In this document: piece after piece, positions 26,951 to 35,649 of the stretch
How positions within the stretch are numbered: the stretch's first letter is position 1
Layout of the letters: every line of letters begins with the position of its first letter
Position numbers and translations under genes: made by a program
Notes under the pieces: generated by a model
Database searches by the model: none
Seen by the model: only the letters and a program-made list of their open reading frames with translations
Told to the model about the DNA's origin: nothing
Assembly (NCBI RefSeq): GCF_001263395.1
Contig: NZ_CP011786.1
Location: 496,001-560,000 of the forward strand
Reading direction: 5' to 3'
Length of the DNA stretch: 64,000 nucleotides
Origin: Bifidobacterium actinocoloniiforme DSM 22766
Lineage (GTDB): Bacteria; Actinomycetota; Actinomycetes; Actinomycetales; Bifidobacteriaceae

Positions 26951-27979
26951 GTGGCTGGGATTAAGGATGTCGCCGCTGAAGCCGGAGTTTCCATCAGTAC
27001 CGTTTCATATGTCCTCTCGGGAAAACGACGAGTCAGCGATGAGACCAAGTTAAAGGTTCTTGAGGCTGCTCGTCTCTTGGATTACCGTCCCAGGCGGGGG
27101 GCCGCCATGCTGCGCCAAGGGGCCCGGACCAGGTTGATAGCACTGAGTTCCCCCATGCACAGCTACACCGACTACAGCAACTATGCCGCATTTTTCTTCG
27201 CCGTTGTAGGCAGGGCGCGTCGCTACCACTACAATGTCGTGCTGCTTATGGATGAAAACGAGGAGGATGAACTGCTGCGGATGTCGTACAGCGGCATCGT
27301 CGACGGGGTACTGCTGCTGGACGTCAATACCGACGATGAGCGAGTGGCTCATGCGCGAACATCCATGGTGCCCTATGTCTCTATCGGTTGCGCGAAGGAT
27401 CATGCGGACCTTGTTTCCGTGGATACCGATTTCGAGGCCATGGGAAGGATGGCCATTGATGAGTTCTACCGGTTGGAGCATCGGAATGTGCTCATGATCG
27501 GAGCCGGTGAAGAAAGCTACCGCCAAGGATCGAACTTCCTGGTCCGGACCAGGGAATCCGTTGAAATGCGAGCAAAGGTGCTGGGAATGCACCTAGACTT
27601 CCAATACTCCACCGGCGATGACGCAGTGCACGTGGAGGAGGTGATTGCGTCAGCCTACAAGCAGACCCCGGGCATAACGGCGATTATGGCCCAAACCAAC
27701 ATCAGTCACATGAATAACGTCATCGGTTCCTTGTCCATACGAGGCAAGTCCATTCCCGGCGATGTATCGCTCCTAGCCTTGAGCACCTTCGGCAACGCTT
27801 CGGTCATGGAACAGCCCATAGATGAGATTCCCATGCAGCCCAACCAGACATGCTCCCGCGGAGTGGACATGCTCATGGATCGTATTGAAGGGCGTGAATC
27901 CAGTATCGGGACGGTTGAGCTGATTCCTTCGATTTACCTTCGCCGAGGATCGGTCGGCCCAGTTCCCGGTAGAGGCTGA
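26951..27979 (+). CDS. LacI-family transcriptional regulator
   Basis: A 342-residue protein. The helix-turn-helix IKDVAAEAGVSISTVSYVLSGKRRVSDETKLKV fills residues 3-35, followed by the hinge LDYRPRRGAAMLRQGARTRLI and a periplasmic-binding-like sensor domain with DGVLLLDVNTDD and GDVSLLALSTFG. The GTG start at 26951 has CAGGAGGT upstream. It faces the same way as the transporter operon, 140 bases before it, and most likely represses it until an inducing xylosyl or glucosyl sugar binds. Confidence 0.92.
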   Translation: MAGIKDVAAEAGVSISTVSYVLSGKRRVSDETKLKVLEAARLLDYRPRRGAAMLRQGARTRLIALSSPMHSYTDYSNYAAFFFAVVGRARRYHYNVVLLMDENEEDELLRMSYSGIVDGVLLLDVNTDDERVAHARTSMVPYVSIGCAKDHADLVSVDTDFEAMGRMAIDEFYRLEHRNVLMIGAGEESYRQGSNFLVRTRESVEMRAKVLGMHLDFQYSTGDDAVHVEEVIASAYKQTPGITAIMAQTNISHMNNVIGSLSIRGKSIPGDVSLLALSTFGNASVMEQPIDEIPMQPNQTCSRGVDMLMDRIEGRESSIGTVELIPSIYLRRGSVGPVPGRG

Positions 27980-28118
27980 ACGGCCCGTACCTCCAACTGA
28001 AACGACTTGTCGAAAAATGTCGAAATAGTCGGCCGATGATAGTGCCATAAATATATTAAGTACAGGTTATACATCGCGGATAACCCTTGAGCAATGAGGC
28101 CGAAAGGAGAAGACTCCA
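27980..28118 (+). promoter_or_regulatory. Promoter region of the binding-protein operon
   Basis: An A/T-rich stretch after the LacI gene. It contains the short dyad CGACTTGTCG near 28003-28012 with TGTCGAAA repeated directly after it, an A/T-rich block (ATAAATATATT, -10 region) and GAAAGGAGAAG before the ATG at 28119. The repeated TGTCGAAA may be the regulator's binding site; this is inferred. Confidence 0.45.
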
Positions 28119-29435
28119 ATGAAGGTGTCTAAAAAAATCATGGCGGCGACAACAGCCGTGGCGAGTCTCGTGGGACTTGCATCCTTGTCTGGTTGCGGCG
28201 GCAGTAACAGCGCCCAGGAGGAGCGCCCTGATTCCATCAAGATCTGGTACTACGAGGAGGATACCGGCGCACAGGGCAAAGCCTGGAAGCAGGCCATCGC
28301 CGATTACCAGAAGAAGACCGGAGTCAAGGTCAACTTCGAGAAGAAGACCTTCGAGCAGATCAGGCAGAATGCCAGCCAGATTCTGAATTCCGACGATGCC
28401 CCCGATGTCATGGAGTATAACAAGGGCAACGCCACGGCCGGCCTGCTCTCGAGCCAGGGACTGCTGTCCAACCTGAACGACTACGTCAAGAAGTACGACT
28501 GGGATAAGAAGATTACCGGATCACTCGCCGCCCCCGGTAAGTATGACGAGAAGGGCGTCATGGGATCAGGTGATTGGTATGGCATCACCACCTACGGCGA
28601 GGACGTGATGATGTACTACAACACGGACATGTTCGAAAAGTACAACATCGCCATTCCCACGACCATGTCCGAGCTGGAAGCGGCCATGCAGAAATTCAAG
28701 GACAACGGCGTAACACCGTTGTCCGAGGGCGTGGCTGAGTATCCTTTGCAGCACCTCTGGTGGCAGCTGGTCCTGCAGAAGGCGGATACCAAGCTAATCA
28801 ACGCCTACCAGCGCTATGACGGCAAGGTCGACTGGGAGGGTCCCGCTATGACCTATGCCACTGACACCATCAAGGACTGGGTCGACAAGGGGTACATCAG
28901 CAAGGACTCCACCGGTCTCAAGGCAGAGGATGCCGGGCAGAACTTCATGAAGGGCACCTACCCCATGTTCTTCTCGGGATCATGGTGGTTCGGACGCTTC
29001 CAGAATGATGTTCCAAACCTCAAGTGGAAGGTCGGTCTCTTCCCCGAAGCCAAGAAGATTCCTGGCGGATCAGGTAATATCTGGGTTATTCCCGAGCGTT
29101 CTAAGAAGAAGGACGCAGCTGCCGAGTTCATCAACATGACCCTGAGCGAGGAAAACCAGAACTTGATGGGCAACTCCGGTGGCCTGCCCATCGCCGCTAA
29201 TTCCAATAAGATAGTCGATCCCAAGAGCAAGGAACTGATATCAGGGTTCAACGAGGTCATCAAGGATGACCGTCTGGGTTACTATCCCGATTGGCCCACT
29301 TCCTCACTCTATGACGAGCTCGATGCCGGCCTGCAGGAGCTGGTCAACGGTACCAAGGCCCCCAAGGACGTGCTTGAGGAACTTCAAGGCAAGTACGACA
29401 AGGGTGTTGAGACGTCAGGCGTGAAGCAGAAGTAA
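28119..29435 (+). CDS. ABC transporter sugar-binding lipoprotein
   Basis: A 438-residue family 1 solute-binding protein. The signal peptide has a basic start, a hydrophobic core and lipobox LSGC with Cys26 as lipidation site (Lgt at 7.5 kb would modify it). The mature part has IKIWYYEEDTGAQGKAWKQA, then DAPDVMEYNKGN, YGITTYGEDVMMYYNTDMF, and a Trp-rich ligand site (YPLQHLWWQL, FFSGSWWFGRF). Many aromatic residues suit an oligosaccharide. Followed by two permeases and a GH31 enzyme, so the likely ligand is an alpha-xyloside or alpha-glucoside such as isoprimeverose. No ATPase gene is nearby; a shared MsmK-like ATPase is probably used. Confidence 0.92.
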   Translation: MKVSKKIMAATTAVASLVGLASLSGCGGSNSAQEERPDSIKIWYYEEDTGAQGKAWKQAIADYQKKTGVKVNFEKKTFEQIRQNASQILNSDDAPDVMEYNKGNATAGLLSSQGLLSNLNDYVKKYDWDKKITGSLAAPGKYDEKGVMGSGDWYGITTYGEDVMMYYNTDMFEKYNIAIPTTMSELEAAMQKFKDNGVTPLSEGVAEYPLQHLWWQLVLQKADTKLINAYQRYDGKVDWEGPAMTYATDTIKDWVDKGYISKDSTGLKAEDAGQNFMKGTYPMFFSGSWWFGRFQNDVPNLKWKVGLFPEAKKIPGGSGNIWVIPERSKKKDAAAEFINMTLSEENQNLMGNSGGLPIAANSNKIVDPKSKELISGFNEVIKDDRLGYYPDWPTSSLYDELDAGLQELVNGTKAPKDVLEELQGKYDKGVETSGVKQK

Positions 29436-29474
29436 ACGCAAGATCGCTCGGATTACCCGATCAGTCGATCTGAG

Positions 29475-29558
29475 CCTGGTTTTATTCACCAGGTAGTCCC
29501 GCAGCGCCGGTCAACGGATCAGCTCCCATCAGGGAGTGGATTTACGGCCCTGCGGGAC
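29475..29558 (+). promoter_or_regulatory. Stem-loop cluster between binding protein and permeases
   Basis: A short hairpin (CCTGGT with ACCAGG, 29475-29493) is followed by a branched one: GTCCCGCAG (29496-29504) pairs with CTGCGGGAC (29550-29558), enclosing GCTCCC-ATCA-GGGAGT (29522-29537). Such structures after binding-protein genes usually stabilise the upstream mRNA or end most transcripts, giving more binding protein than permease. Confidence 0.65.
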
Positions 29559-29595
29559 ATCACTCGGACATCATTTGTGTATGAGGAAGTGAAAC

Positions 29596-30567
29596 ATGGG
29601 ATCACGAAGAAAGAAAGGCGCCAAATCGGTCTCCGCCAGGACCGAGGAAGAGCGCGGGATGTCCCGGATACCGGGTAATCCGTCTAACCGCTTCTGGTTG
29701 TATCTGATACCAGGCCTGTTGGTCCTGCTTTGGATTATTATCGTGCCGGCCATCTGGAACATCTATCTGAGCTTCACCAGCTACCGAGGCATACGTCCGC
29801 CGAAGTGGGCTGGGTTGGATAACTGGTCCAGACTCATAAGGGATGCCACCTTCTGGGCTTCCTTTCGCAACTCGATCTGGATGATTGTGGCCATGGTGGT
29901 CATTCCCATCCTGATTGGTCTGATTCTGGCCTCTCTGGTGTTCGACGTGGTGCAGAAGCGTTTCGGCGCCAAGACCGCTTCGACCATGAGGGCCATCTAT
30001 TACTTCCCCCAGTTGCTGCCCATCTCCGTGGCCGCTCTTGTCATGGGCTGGATTTTCCGGCCAGAGAACGGGGCACTCAATGCCATTCTGAAGGGGATAG
30101 GCCTGGGGCGCTTACAACACAACTGGCTGGGATCGCCTGATACGGCTTTGATATTCCTGATGATCATCATGATTTGGATTCAGCTGGGTTATCCGTTGGT
30201 CATCTTCATGTCTGGTCTGCAGAGGGTCAATCCGGAACTGTACGAGGCGGCCAGTCTGGATGGGGCCAACTGGTGGCAGCGGTTCAAGGTCATCACCCTG
30301 CCGGCCATCAAGCCCGAGATTTTCGTGGTTGCCCTGACCTGCACCATCGCAGCCCTGAAGGTCTTCGCTCCTGTATACATGCTGACCAAGGGAGGCCCTG
30401 GCGACAGCACCATCGTGCCCTCCTATTACTCCTATACCCAGTTCTTCCAGTCCCAGCAGGTCGGGTACGGAGCGGCCATAGCAACTGCCCTGACGGTGGT
30501 CATCATCATCATATCGATTGTCTTCACCAACCTTCAGCAGCGAGTTGAGAAAGAGGATGAGGAGTAA
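29596..30567 (+). CDS. Sugar ABC transporter permease (MalF type)
   Basis: A 323-residue inner membrane protein with about six membrane segments, the first at FWLYLIPGLLVLLWIIIVPAIWNIYLSF. The EAA loop YEAASLDGANWWQRFKVITLPAIKPE near residue 217 is where the ATPase binds. GAGGAAGTG precedes the ATG at 29596. It pairs with the MalG-type permease 3 bases downstream. It is distinct in sequence from the broken permease at 24.1 kb, so the two operons are not simple duplicates. Confidence 0.93.
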   Translation: MGSRRKKGAKSVSARTEEERGMSRIPGNPSNRFWLYLIPGLLVLLWIIIVPAIWNIYLSFTSYRGIRPPKWAGLDNWSRLIRDATFWASFRNSIWMIVAMVVIPILIGLILASLVFDVVQKRFGAKTASTMRAIYYFPQLLPISVAALVMGWIFRPENGALNAILKGIGLGRLQHNWLGSPDTALIFLMIIMIWIQLGYPLVIFMSGLQRVNPELYEAASLDGANWWQRFKVITLPAIKPEIFVVALTCTIAALKVFAPVYMLTKGGPGDSTIVPSYYSYTQFFQSQQVGYGAAIATALTVVIIIISIVFTNLQQRVEKEDEE

Positions 30568-30570
30568 GAC

Positions 30571-31428
30571 ATGAGTGCACATACCACGCTTCCCAAAGCA
30601 AGGAAGAACCGGACGATGGGAGACTGGGCCATTCTGGTCCTGCTGATCATCGGCGGTCTGATCATGCTTTTCCCCTTCTTCATCCTTCTCCTCAACGCCT
30701 TTAAGACCGCGGCCGATTACAACGCATCAGGCCCGCTCTCATGGCCCAGCGAATTCAGCCTGGCCGGCCTGGAGAAGTTCTGGACCAGGGTCAGGTTCCC
30801 CCAAAAGGTTTGGAACAGCATCTGGATCAGCGGACTGGTGTCGGTTCTAGCGGTCGGTCTCTCCGTGCTGAATTCCTTCGCACTGGGCATTGGACGGGTC
30901 AAGGGTCGGCGGTGGATCACTCTGCTGATCATGCTTGCCAACATGATGCCCCAGGAGGCCCTGCTCTACCCGCTTTACATCATGTTCAAAGGCATGGGCC
31001 TCTACAACTCCCAGTGGGCCATCGTAATCATATTCACCGTCATACAGAGCGCTTTCGGTACCTACCTGCTCTCCTCGGTCTATGGCACCTTCCCCAAGGC
31101 CATCCTTGAGGCCGCCACCATCGACGGTGCCAGCAGGTGGAGGGTGCTCAAGGACATCGTCTTCCCCATATCCACGCCCACGCTGAGTGTCATGCTGGTC
31201 TTCTTCTTCATCTGGACCTGGAACGAGTACATGATCCCCATGGCCTTCTTGATTGACAACTCCAAGCAGACCGTCCCGATTGCCATCGCCTCCCTGACAG
31301 GAGACAGGCTTATGGATGTGACAACCACGGCTGCGGCCTCATTGATTAGCATCGTACCCACACTAATCTTCTACCTCGTCTTCCAGCGCACCCTCTCCAG
31401 GGGCATTACGACAGGAGCAGTGAAATAA
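30571..31428 (+). CDS. Sugar ABC transporter permease (MalG type)
   Basis: A 285-residue protein with six predicted membrane segments and the EAA loop ILEAATIDGASRWRVLKDIVFPISTPT near residue 178. The C-terminus VFQRTLSRGITTGAVK is typical of MalG-type carbohydrate permeases. The ATG at 30571 follows AGGATGAGGAGTAAG. Its stop directly abuts the ATG of the alpha-xylosidase gene, so uptake and hydrolysis are co-expressed. Confidence 0.94.
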   Translation: MSAHTTLPKARKNRTMGDWAILVLLIIGGLIMLFPFFILLLNAFKTAADYNASGPLSWPSEFSLAGLEKFWTRVRFPQKVWNSIWISGLVSVLAVGLSVLNSFALGIGRVKGRRWITLLIMLANMMPQEALLYPLYIMFKGMGLYNSQWAIVIIFTVIQSAFGTYLLSSVYGTFPKAILEAATIDGASRWRVLKDIVFPISTPTLSVMLVFFFIWTWNEYMIPMAFLIDNSKQTVPIAIASLTGDRLMDVTTTAAASLISIVPTLIFYLVFQRTLSRGITTGAVK

Positions 31429-33849
31429 ATGAAATTCACCAATGGATACTGGTTGACTCGGCCTGGGGTCGAGGCTCTGTATGCCCGTTCGCCTTATGAA
31501 CTATCGGTGGGCGATGATGGCAAAAGCATAGACGTGCTGGCCACTACGCAGGTAATTCATGATAGGGCGAATACACTCAATCTTCCAATCTTCCGCATTC
31601 ATGCCTCATCACCGGCAGAGGGCATAATTCGTGTCCAAGCCTCGCACTGGAAGGGCAGCAGGGTCTGCCCCGGGTTCCCAATCAATGAGCAGGATTCCGA
31701 CGGGGGAAGCGTAACCGCCAGCGCCCAGGGCCTTGGCGATGGTGAGATCGGCGAGGAAGGTGCCACCGTCCGCCTGGACAGCGGTGACCTGAGCCTGACC
31801 GTGACCAAGGGCGACTCCTTCGATATGACCTTTAGGTGCGGTGAAAGGGAGCTGACCCATGCCCGGGGCAAGTCCCTGGCCAGGTTCCTTCTTGGGCCTG
31901 ACGCGGCGGTGTCCACCCAACCGGTTGGGGAGTTCGGCGTTTCCCCCACGGCCAGTGCCTATGACGAGTCGCCGGTCTTCACCTCCATCCAGCTTGGCCT
32001 GGGTGTGGGTGAGCGGGTCTATGGCTTCGGCGAACGGTTTGGCCCCTATCTGAAGAACGGTCAGACCGTAGACATCTGGAACGAGGACGGCGGCACCGCC
32101 AGCGAGCAGGGTTATAAGGACATCCCCTTCTACATGACCAGCAATGGGTATGGCGTCCTGGTCAACAACAGGGGGCACGTCTCCTTCGAGGTGGCCACTG
32201 AGAACACCGAGACCGTACAGTTCAGTGTGCCCGGCGAGACCATCGACTTCTACCTGATTGCAGGGCCTCATCCCAAGCGGATTCTGGAGAGGTACACCGC
32301 CCTGGTCGGCAGGGCCGCCAAAGTTCCAGCCTGGTCATATGGCCTCTGGCTGACCACCTCCTTCACCACCAAGTACGATGAGCAGACGGTCACCTCCATG
32401 ATTGACGGCATGGCCGGGAGGGACATACCGCTCAGCGTCTTCCACTACGACTGCTACTGGATGCGTGAGTTCCACTGGACCGACTTCCAATGGGACAAGC
32501 GGTTCTTCCCCGATATCGAGGGAACCCTGAGCCGCCTCCACCAGGACAGGGGTCTGCACGTCTGCGCCTGGATCAATCCCTATATCGGTCAGGAAAGCGC
32601 ACTCTTCGATGAAGGGGCCGCCAAGGGCTACCTGGTACGTAAACCCAACGGTAACATCTGGCAGACCGACCTATGGCAGGCCGGCATGGGACTGGTGGAC
32701 TTCACCAATCCCCAGGCCCGCGACTGGTACAAGGAGAAGATAAAGACCCTCCTGAACCAGGGGGTCGATGCCATCAAGACTGATTTCGGTGAGCGCATCC
32801 CCTCGGATGTGGTCTGGTTCGATGGGTCTAATCCTACCACTATGCACAACTGGTACACCCAGCTGTACAACCAGACGGTTTTCGATGCCATCGAGGAGGC
32901 CCGTGGCAAGGGGCAGGCCTGCCTGTACGCCAGGTCGGCGACCGTCGGTGGGCAGCAGCAACCGGTCCATTGGGGCGGGGACTGTGAGTCCACTTTTAAC
33001 GGCATGGCCCAGACCCTCCGAGCCGGTCTCTCACTGGCCAGCTCCGGTTTCGGCTTCTGGAGCCACGATATCGGCGGTTTCGAGGGTACCCATCCCGATC
33101 CAGCGGTTTACAAGCGTTGGATAGCATTCGGGCTGCTCTCCTCCCACTCCCGTCTGCACGGCTCCACCGTCTATCGGGTGCCTTGGCTCTTCGACCAGGA
33201 GGACGAACGCCGGGGTGTGGTCAATCCTCCTGAGCAGACCGCCGTGAGTGTGTTGCGTGAGTTCACGAACATGAAGATATCGCTCATGCCTTACCTCTAC
33301 CAGGTAGGACTCGGGGCGCATGAGGAAGGCCTGCCGGTCATGCGGTCTATGTTCATAGAGTTTCCCGATGATCTGACCGCCCGGGACTGTGACCGACAGT
33401 ACATGTTGGGTCCTTCTCTGCTGGTAGCCCCGGTCTTCTCCTACTCCGGAGACGTGGACTGCTACCTGCCCAAGGGAGTGTGGACCAACTGGTTCACCGG
33501 CAAGCAGGAAGACTGCCGCCAGGCCGGTCGTTGGATCAGTGAGCAGGATGGTTTCGATACCGTGCCGTTCTGGGTTCGAGACGGAACCGTCCTGGTCACC
33601 CGGGAGGGTCAGGCCAGCACTGAGTACGCCTATGGAACCGATGCCACGGTTTCCGTTTTCCTGGCCCAGGACGGCAAGGCCCAGACCCGTGTCCGGGACG
33701 AGGCAGGCGACGATGTTGTCTTCTTCGCCGAGCGCAATGGGAATCAGGTGACTATCGCTTCCTCAGACGGTCGCGACTTCACCGGTTGCCTGGGCAGGGG
33801 CGAGGGTGTGCGCTCGCAGGATGGGCGAGTGGTTCTGACTGTCGCATAG
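31429..33849 (+). CDS. yicI: GH31 alpha-xylosidase (YicI type)
   Basis: An 806-residue family 31 glycoside hydrolase. It aligns by eye with E. coli YicI over its length: GVGERVYGFGERFGPYLKNGQTV, FYMTSNGYGVLVNN, WSYGLWLTTSFTTKYDEQTV and VCAWINPYIGQESALF. The nucleophile region is KTDFGERIP with Asp452; the acid/base region is HWGGDCEST with Asp518, then FGFWSHDIGGF. The KTDFGERIP motif is the YicI form; maltases usually have WNDMNE. The enzyme should be cytoplasmic (no signal peptide) and remove alpha-xylosyl ends, for example from isoprimeverose. Specificity is inferred, not measured. Confidence 0.93.
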   Translation: MKFTNGYWLTRPGVEALYARSPYELSVGDDGKSIDVLATTQVIHDRANTLNLPIFRIHASSPAEGIIRVQASHWKGSRVCPGFPINEQDSDGGSVTASAQGLGDGEIGEEGATVRLDSGDLSLTVTKGDSFDMTFRCGERELTHARGKSLARFLLGPDAAVSTQPVGEFGVSPTASAYDESPVFTSIQLGLGVGERVYGFGERFGPYLKNGQTVDIWNEDGGTASEQGYKDIPFYMTSNGYGVLVNNRGHVSFEVATENTETVQFSVPGETIDFYLIAGPHPKRILERYTALVGRAAKVPAWSYGLWLTTSFTTKYDEQTVTSMIDGMAGRDIPLSVFHYDCYWMREFHWTDFQWDKRFFPDIEGTLSRLHQDRGLHVCAWINPYIGQESALFDEGAAKGYLVRKPNGNIWQTDLWQAGMGLVDFTNPQARDWYKEKIKTLLNQGVDAIKTDFGERIPSDVVWFDGSNPTTMHNWYTQLYNQTVFDAIEEARGKGQACLYARSATVGGQQQPVHWGGDCESTFNGMAQTLRAGLSLASSGFGFWSHDIGGFEGTHPDPAVYKRWIAFGLLSSHSRLHGSTVYRVPWLFDQEDERRGVVNPPEQTAVSVLREFTNMKISLMPYLYQVGLGAHEEGLPVMRSMFIEFPDDLTARDCDRQYMLGPSLLVAPVFSYSGDVDCYLPKGVWTNWFTGKQEDCRQAGRWISEQDGFDTVPFWVRDGTVLVTREGQASTEYAYGTDATVSVFLAQDGKAQTRVRDEAGDDVVFFAERNGNQVTIASSDGRDFTGCLGRGEGVRSQDGRVVLTVA

Positions 33850-33860
33850 GCAGGCATTTG

Positions 33861-33901
33861 TGTGTCGCTGCGGTCCATGTACTGCGGACTGCAGCGACAC
33901 A
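33861..33901 (+). terminator. Hairpin after the alpha-xylosidase gene
   Basis: TGTGTCGCTGC pairs with GCAGCGACACA around a short inner stem (GGTCC with GGACT), 12 bases after the stop. There is no T run. The right half continues into the 41-base repeat, so the structure may come from a repeated element. Confidence 0.6.
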
Positions 33902-33926
33902 CCAGGATGGATGCCAGCTCGAAATG
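33886..33926 (+). repeat. 41-base direct repeat, copy 2
   Basis: Begins GGACTGCAGCGACACACCAG and ends AAATG; matches 26625-26665. It overlaps the hairpin after the GH31 gene. Confidence 0.7.
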
Positions 33927-33973
33927 CGGCGTGACATATGAGTTGTCAGAAAAAAGCGATTGTTCAAGATGAC

Positions 33974-34048
33974 ATGCCAGTAGCCCAATGGAATTAGAGC
34001 AGCTGACTACGGATCAGCAGGTCGCAGGTTCGAATCCTGTCTGGCGCA
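33974..34048 (+). pseudogene. Degenerate tRNA-Arg (ACG)
   Basis: The 3' half is a normal tRNA-Arg: anticodon arm GCTGA-CTACGGA-TCAGC (anticodon ACG), T arm GCAGGTTCGAATCCTGT, CTGGCGC acceptor strand and discriminator A. The 5' half is damaged: ATGCCAG against CTGGCGC gives an A-C mismatch and a T-G pair at the end, and the D stem GCCC/GAGC has a C-A mismatch. A terminator follows. It is either a decaying gene or an integration scar; weak function cannot be excluded. Confidence 0.7.
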
Positions 34049-34058
34049 CGGGAAGGCA

Positions 34059-34101
34059 ATGGTTCCAAGGTTCCACGGCCTCGGGACCATTCCTGTTTTT
34101 T
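34059..34101 (+). terminator. Terminator after the tRNA-Arg-like sequence
   Basis: AATGGTTCC pairs with GGGACCATT (one G-T pair), followed by CCTGTTTTTTC. It is an intrinsic terminator matching the layout after tRNA-Pro at 21.4 kb. Confidence 0.8.
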
Positions 34102-34136
34102 CGGAATCGGACATATTTCGGGCACATCGTATAAGC

Positions 34137-34256
34137 AGGTCTATGGGAGCTGAACGTGTTGTTTTAGGATTTGGGTATGTACTTGGTTGTGCGTCCGCCG
34201 TACCCTGCCGTTAGGGTGTCTGGCAGGTGTGTCGAACTCGTTCCGGTCGATATTGC
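34137..34256 (+). mobile_element. Truncated end of the IS256-type element (second copy)
   Basis: About 115 bases nearly match 21479-21590, beginning TCTATGGGAGCTGAACGTGT and running through GTGTCGAACTCGTTCCG. It then changes abruptly near 34256 to sequence resembling an excisionase. Only the end that carries the transposase 3' tail is present. Same orientation as the copy at 21.5 kb. Confidence 0.7.
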
Positions 34257-34257
34257 G

Positions 34258-34428
34258 GCGTATCAGGTGCGCCACATCCTCCGGTGGGTATCTGAGCAGC
34301 CGTCCGGTATGCACATACGGGAGTTCGATTTCCAGCGCCCTCCAGGCGTTCAACGTGCTCACCGGTGTCAGCAGCCTGCCCGGCGTCATGGCCGCGTTCC
34401 CATTCGTCGTCTCTCGTGTTTGGCTCAT
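34258..34428 (-). pseudogene. Excisionase-like helix-turn-helix fragment
   Basis: The - strand reads RLLTPVSTLNAWRALEIELPYVHTGRLLRYPPEDVAHLIRR. The second half matches the excisionase/MerR-like pattern (ELPxVxxGRLLRxxPEDVxxLI), but the first helix is altered. The frame runs into the IS end downstream, so it has been joined to foreign sequence and is probably dead. Confidence 0.5.
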
Positions 34429-34735
34429 ACCTGTGGGTCCTGCCCCATTGGGGGAATGTGGCCTTGAAGGACATCACCACGGCGCGGGTTCAGCGCTGGT
34501 ATGTCAGCCTGGCGGATGGGAAGGCGCCGTACGGCGGTGAAGGGGGCTGCGGTTCCCCGCTGTCCGCCTCCTCGTTTGTTCGGCGGGCAAGATCGTGTTG
34601 GGCTCGGTCCCGGATGCGGCGGTTGAGAGCCGCCGGATTGGCGCGACTCCGGTGGCGCAGGCGACGGTCCCAGGAATTGTCCAGATCGTTCATGGGACCT
34701 CTCAAGCCATCCGATCTGCGGGTATGGCATTAGGC
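34425..34735 (+). pseudogene. Tyrosine integrase, N-terminal remnant
   Basis: The + strand reads LPHWGNVALKDITTARVQRWYVSLADGKAP, the SAM-like DNA-binding domain of phage-type integrases (pattern lPxlGxxxLxdITxxxVxxW). Further on, in a second frame, KIVLGSVPDAAVESRRIGATPVA matches the next helices of that domain. At least one frameshift divides them. No catalytic domain (R-HxxR-Y) is present. Together with the tRNA-Arg-like sequence it marks an old integration site. Confidence 0.6.
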
Positions 34736-34930
34736 AATACGCCGGTTACCGACTGGACATGATCTCCTAAGCCTGCTGCCTTCAACGGTTCTTGGCTGCT
34801 CAGGAATTCCTACGGGCGCTGGATGACGCGACCCCTCCTGCGCTTCCCCTTTCATAGCGTTCACAAAGAGAGCGCTACCAGTCATGGTTGCTTCCGGGTG
34901 CGTGCTAGAGAAGAACACTCGGGCGACTCG

Positions 34931-35584
34931 TTATTTGCCGCTCATCACGTCATGGAGTTCTTGCGCTTGCTTGTCCTTCTGCGCAATGCCCACGAAATTC
35001 ATCTTGAACCGTACCGCGACCCGGTTCATTGTGGCGTAGGTGGAGTTGATGGTGTTGGTCTGCACGGCATCCGCCTCCCTGGACAATCACATAGAGGTCG
35101 CTGCCTTCCAGGTCGCTGTTGATCTGCAGGTGATCGATGAAGGTTTTGAGATAGCCGGACATGTTCGACCAGTAAACCGGAGTGCCCACGACGATGATAT
35201 CCGCCCCCTTGAGCTGGTTCCAGATCGCGTCGAAGTCGCCGTCGCCCTGCCCGACCTGAGGGATGTGGTGTTCAGACAGGTTAATCTGCGTGTAGGGTTG
35301 CTTTCCCAGCATTCGTTGAGCCAAGGATGAGGTATTGCCTTGCGCGTTCTGACTGGCGTTGATGAAGACGATCTTGCTGCCGCTAACGGAGTGCTGAGGC
35401 TTAGCGAAATCCTTTCTCCCGCGAGGAGAAGCGCCCTTGGCCGAGCCGCTGCCCAAGGAGACAGAAGCCGCAGGGGCTGCTGAATTCTGGCGCAGGGTGA
35501 AACCCCAAACCGCGACAGCCCCAATGGCCGCTCGCAGCAGGAATACCATTCCGCCTGAAACACTCGTTTGGTTTTGTCATTCAT
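34931..35584 (-). pseudogene. Flavodoxin-like NAD(P)H-dependent oxidoreductase, frameshifted
   Basis: Expected start MNDKTKRVFQA at 35584 (AAGGAGCGTG upstream) shifts frame near 35550 into a membrane anchor (MVFLLRAAIGAVAVWGFTL). The flavodoxin fold then follows: IVFINASQNAQGNTSSLAQRML, GADIIVVGTPVYWSNMSGYLKTFIDHL. Near 35080 one extra G shifts the end; the original tail reads ADAVQTNTINSTYATMNRVAVRF and ends at 34931. Members of the family bind FMN and reduce quinones or flavins. Both lesions are single-base changes, so decay is recent, or the sequence has errors there. Confidence 0.72.
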
Positions 35585-35649
35585 GGTTCTTCACGCTCCT
35601 TGTCCTGGTCTTGTTGCAGAACGCCGTCGCTGAACCCCGGTCCAGGGGC

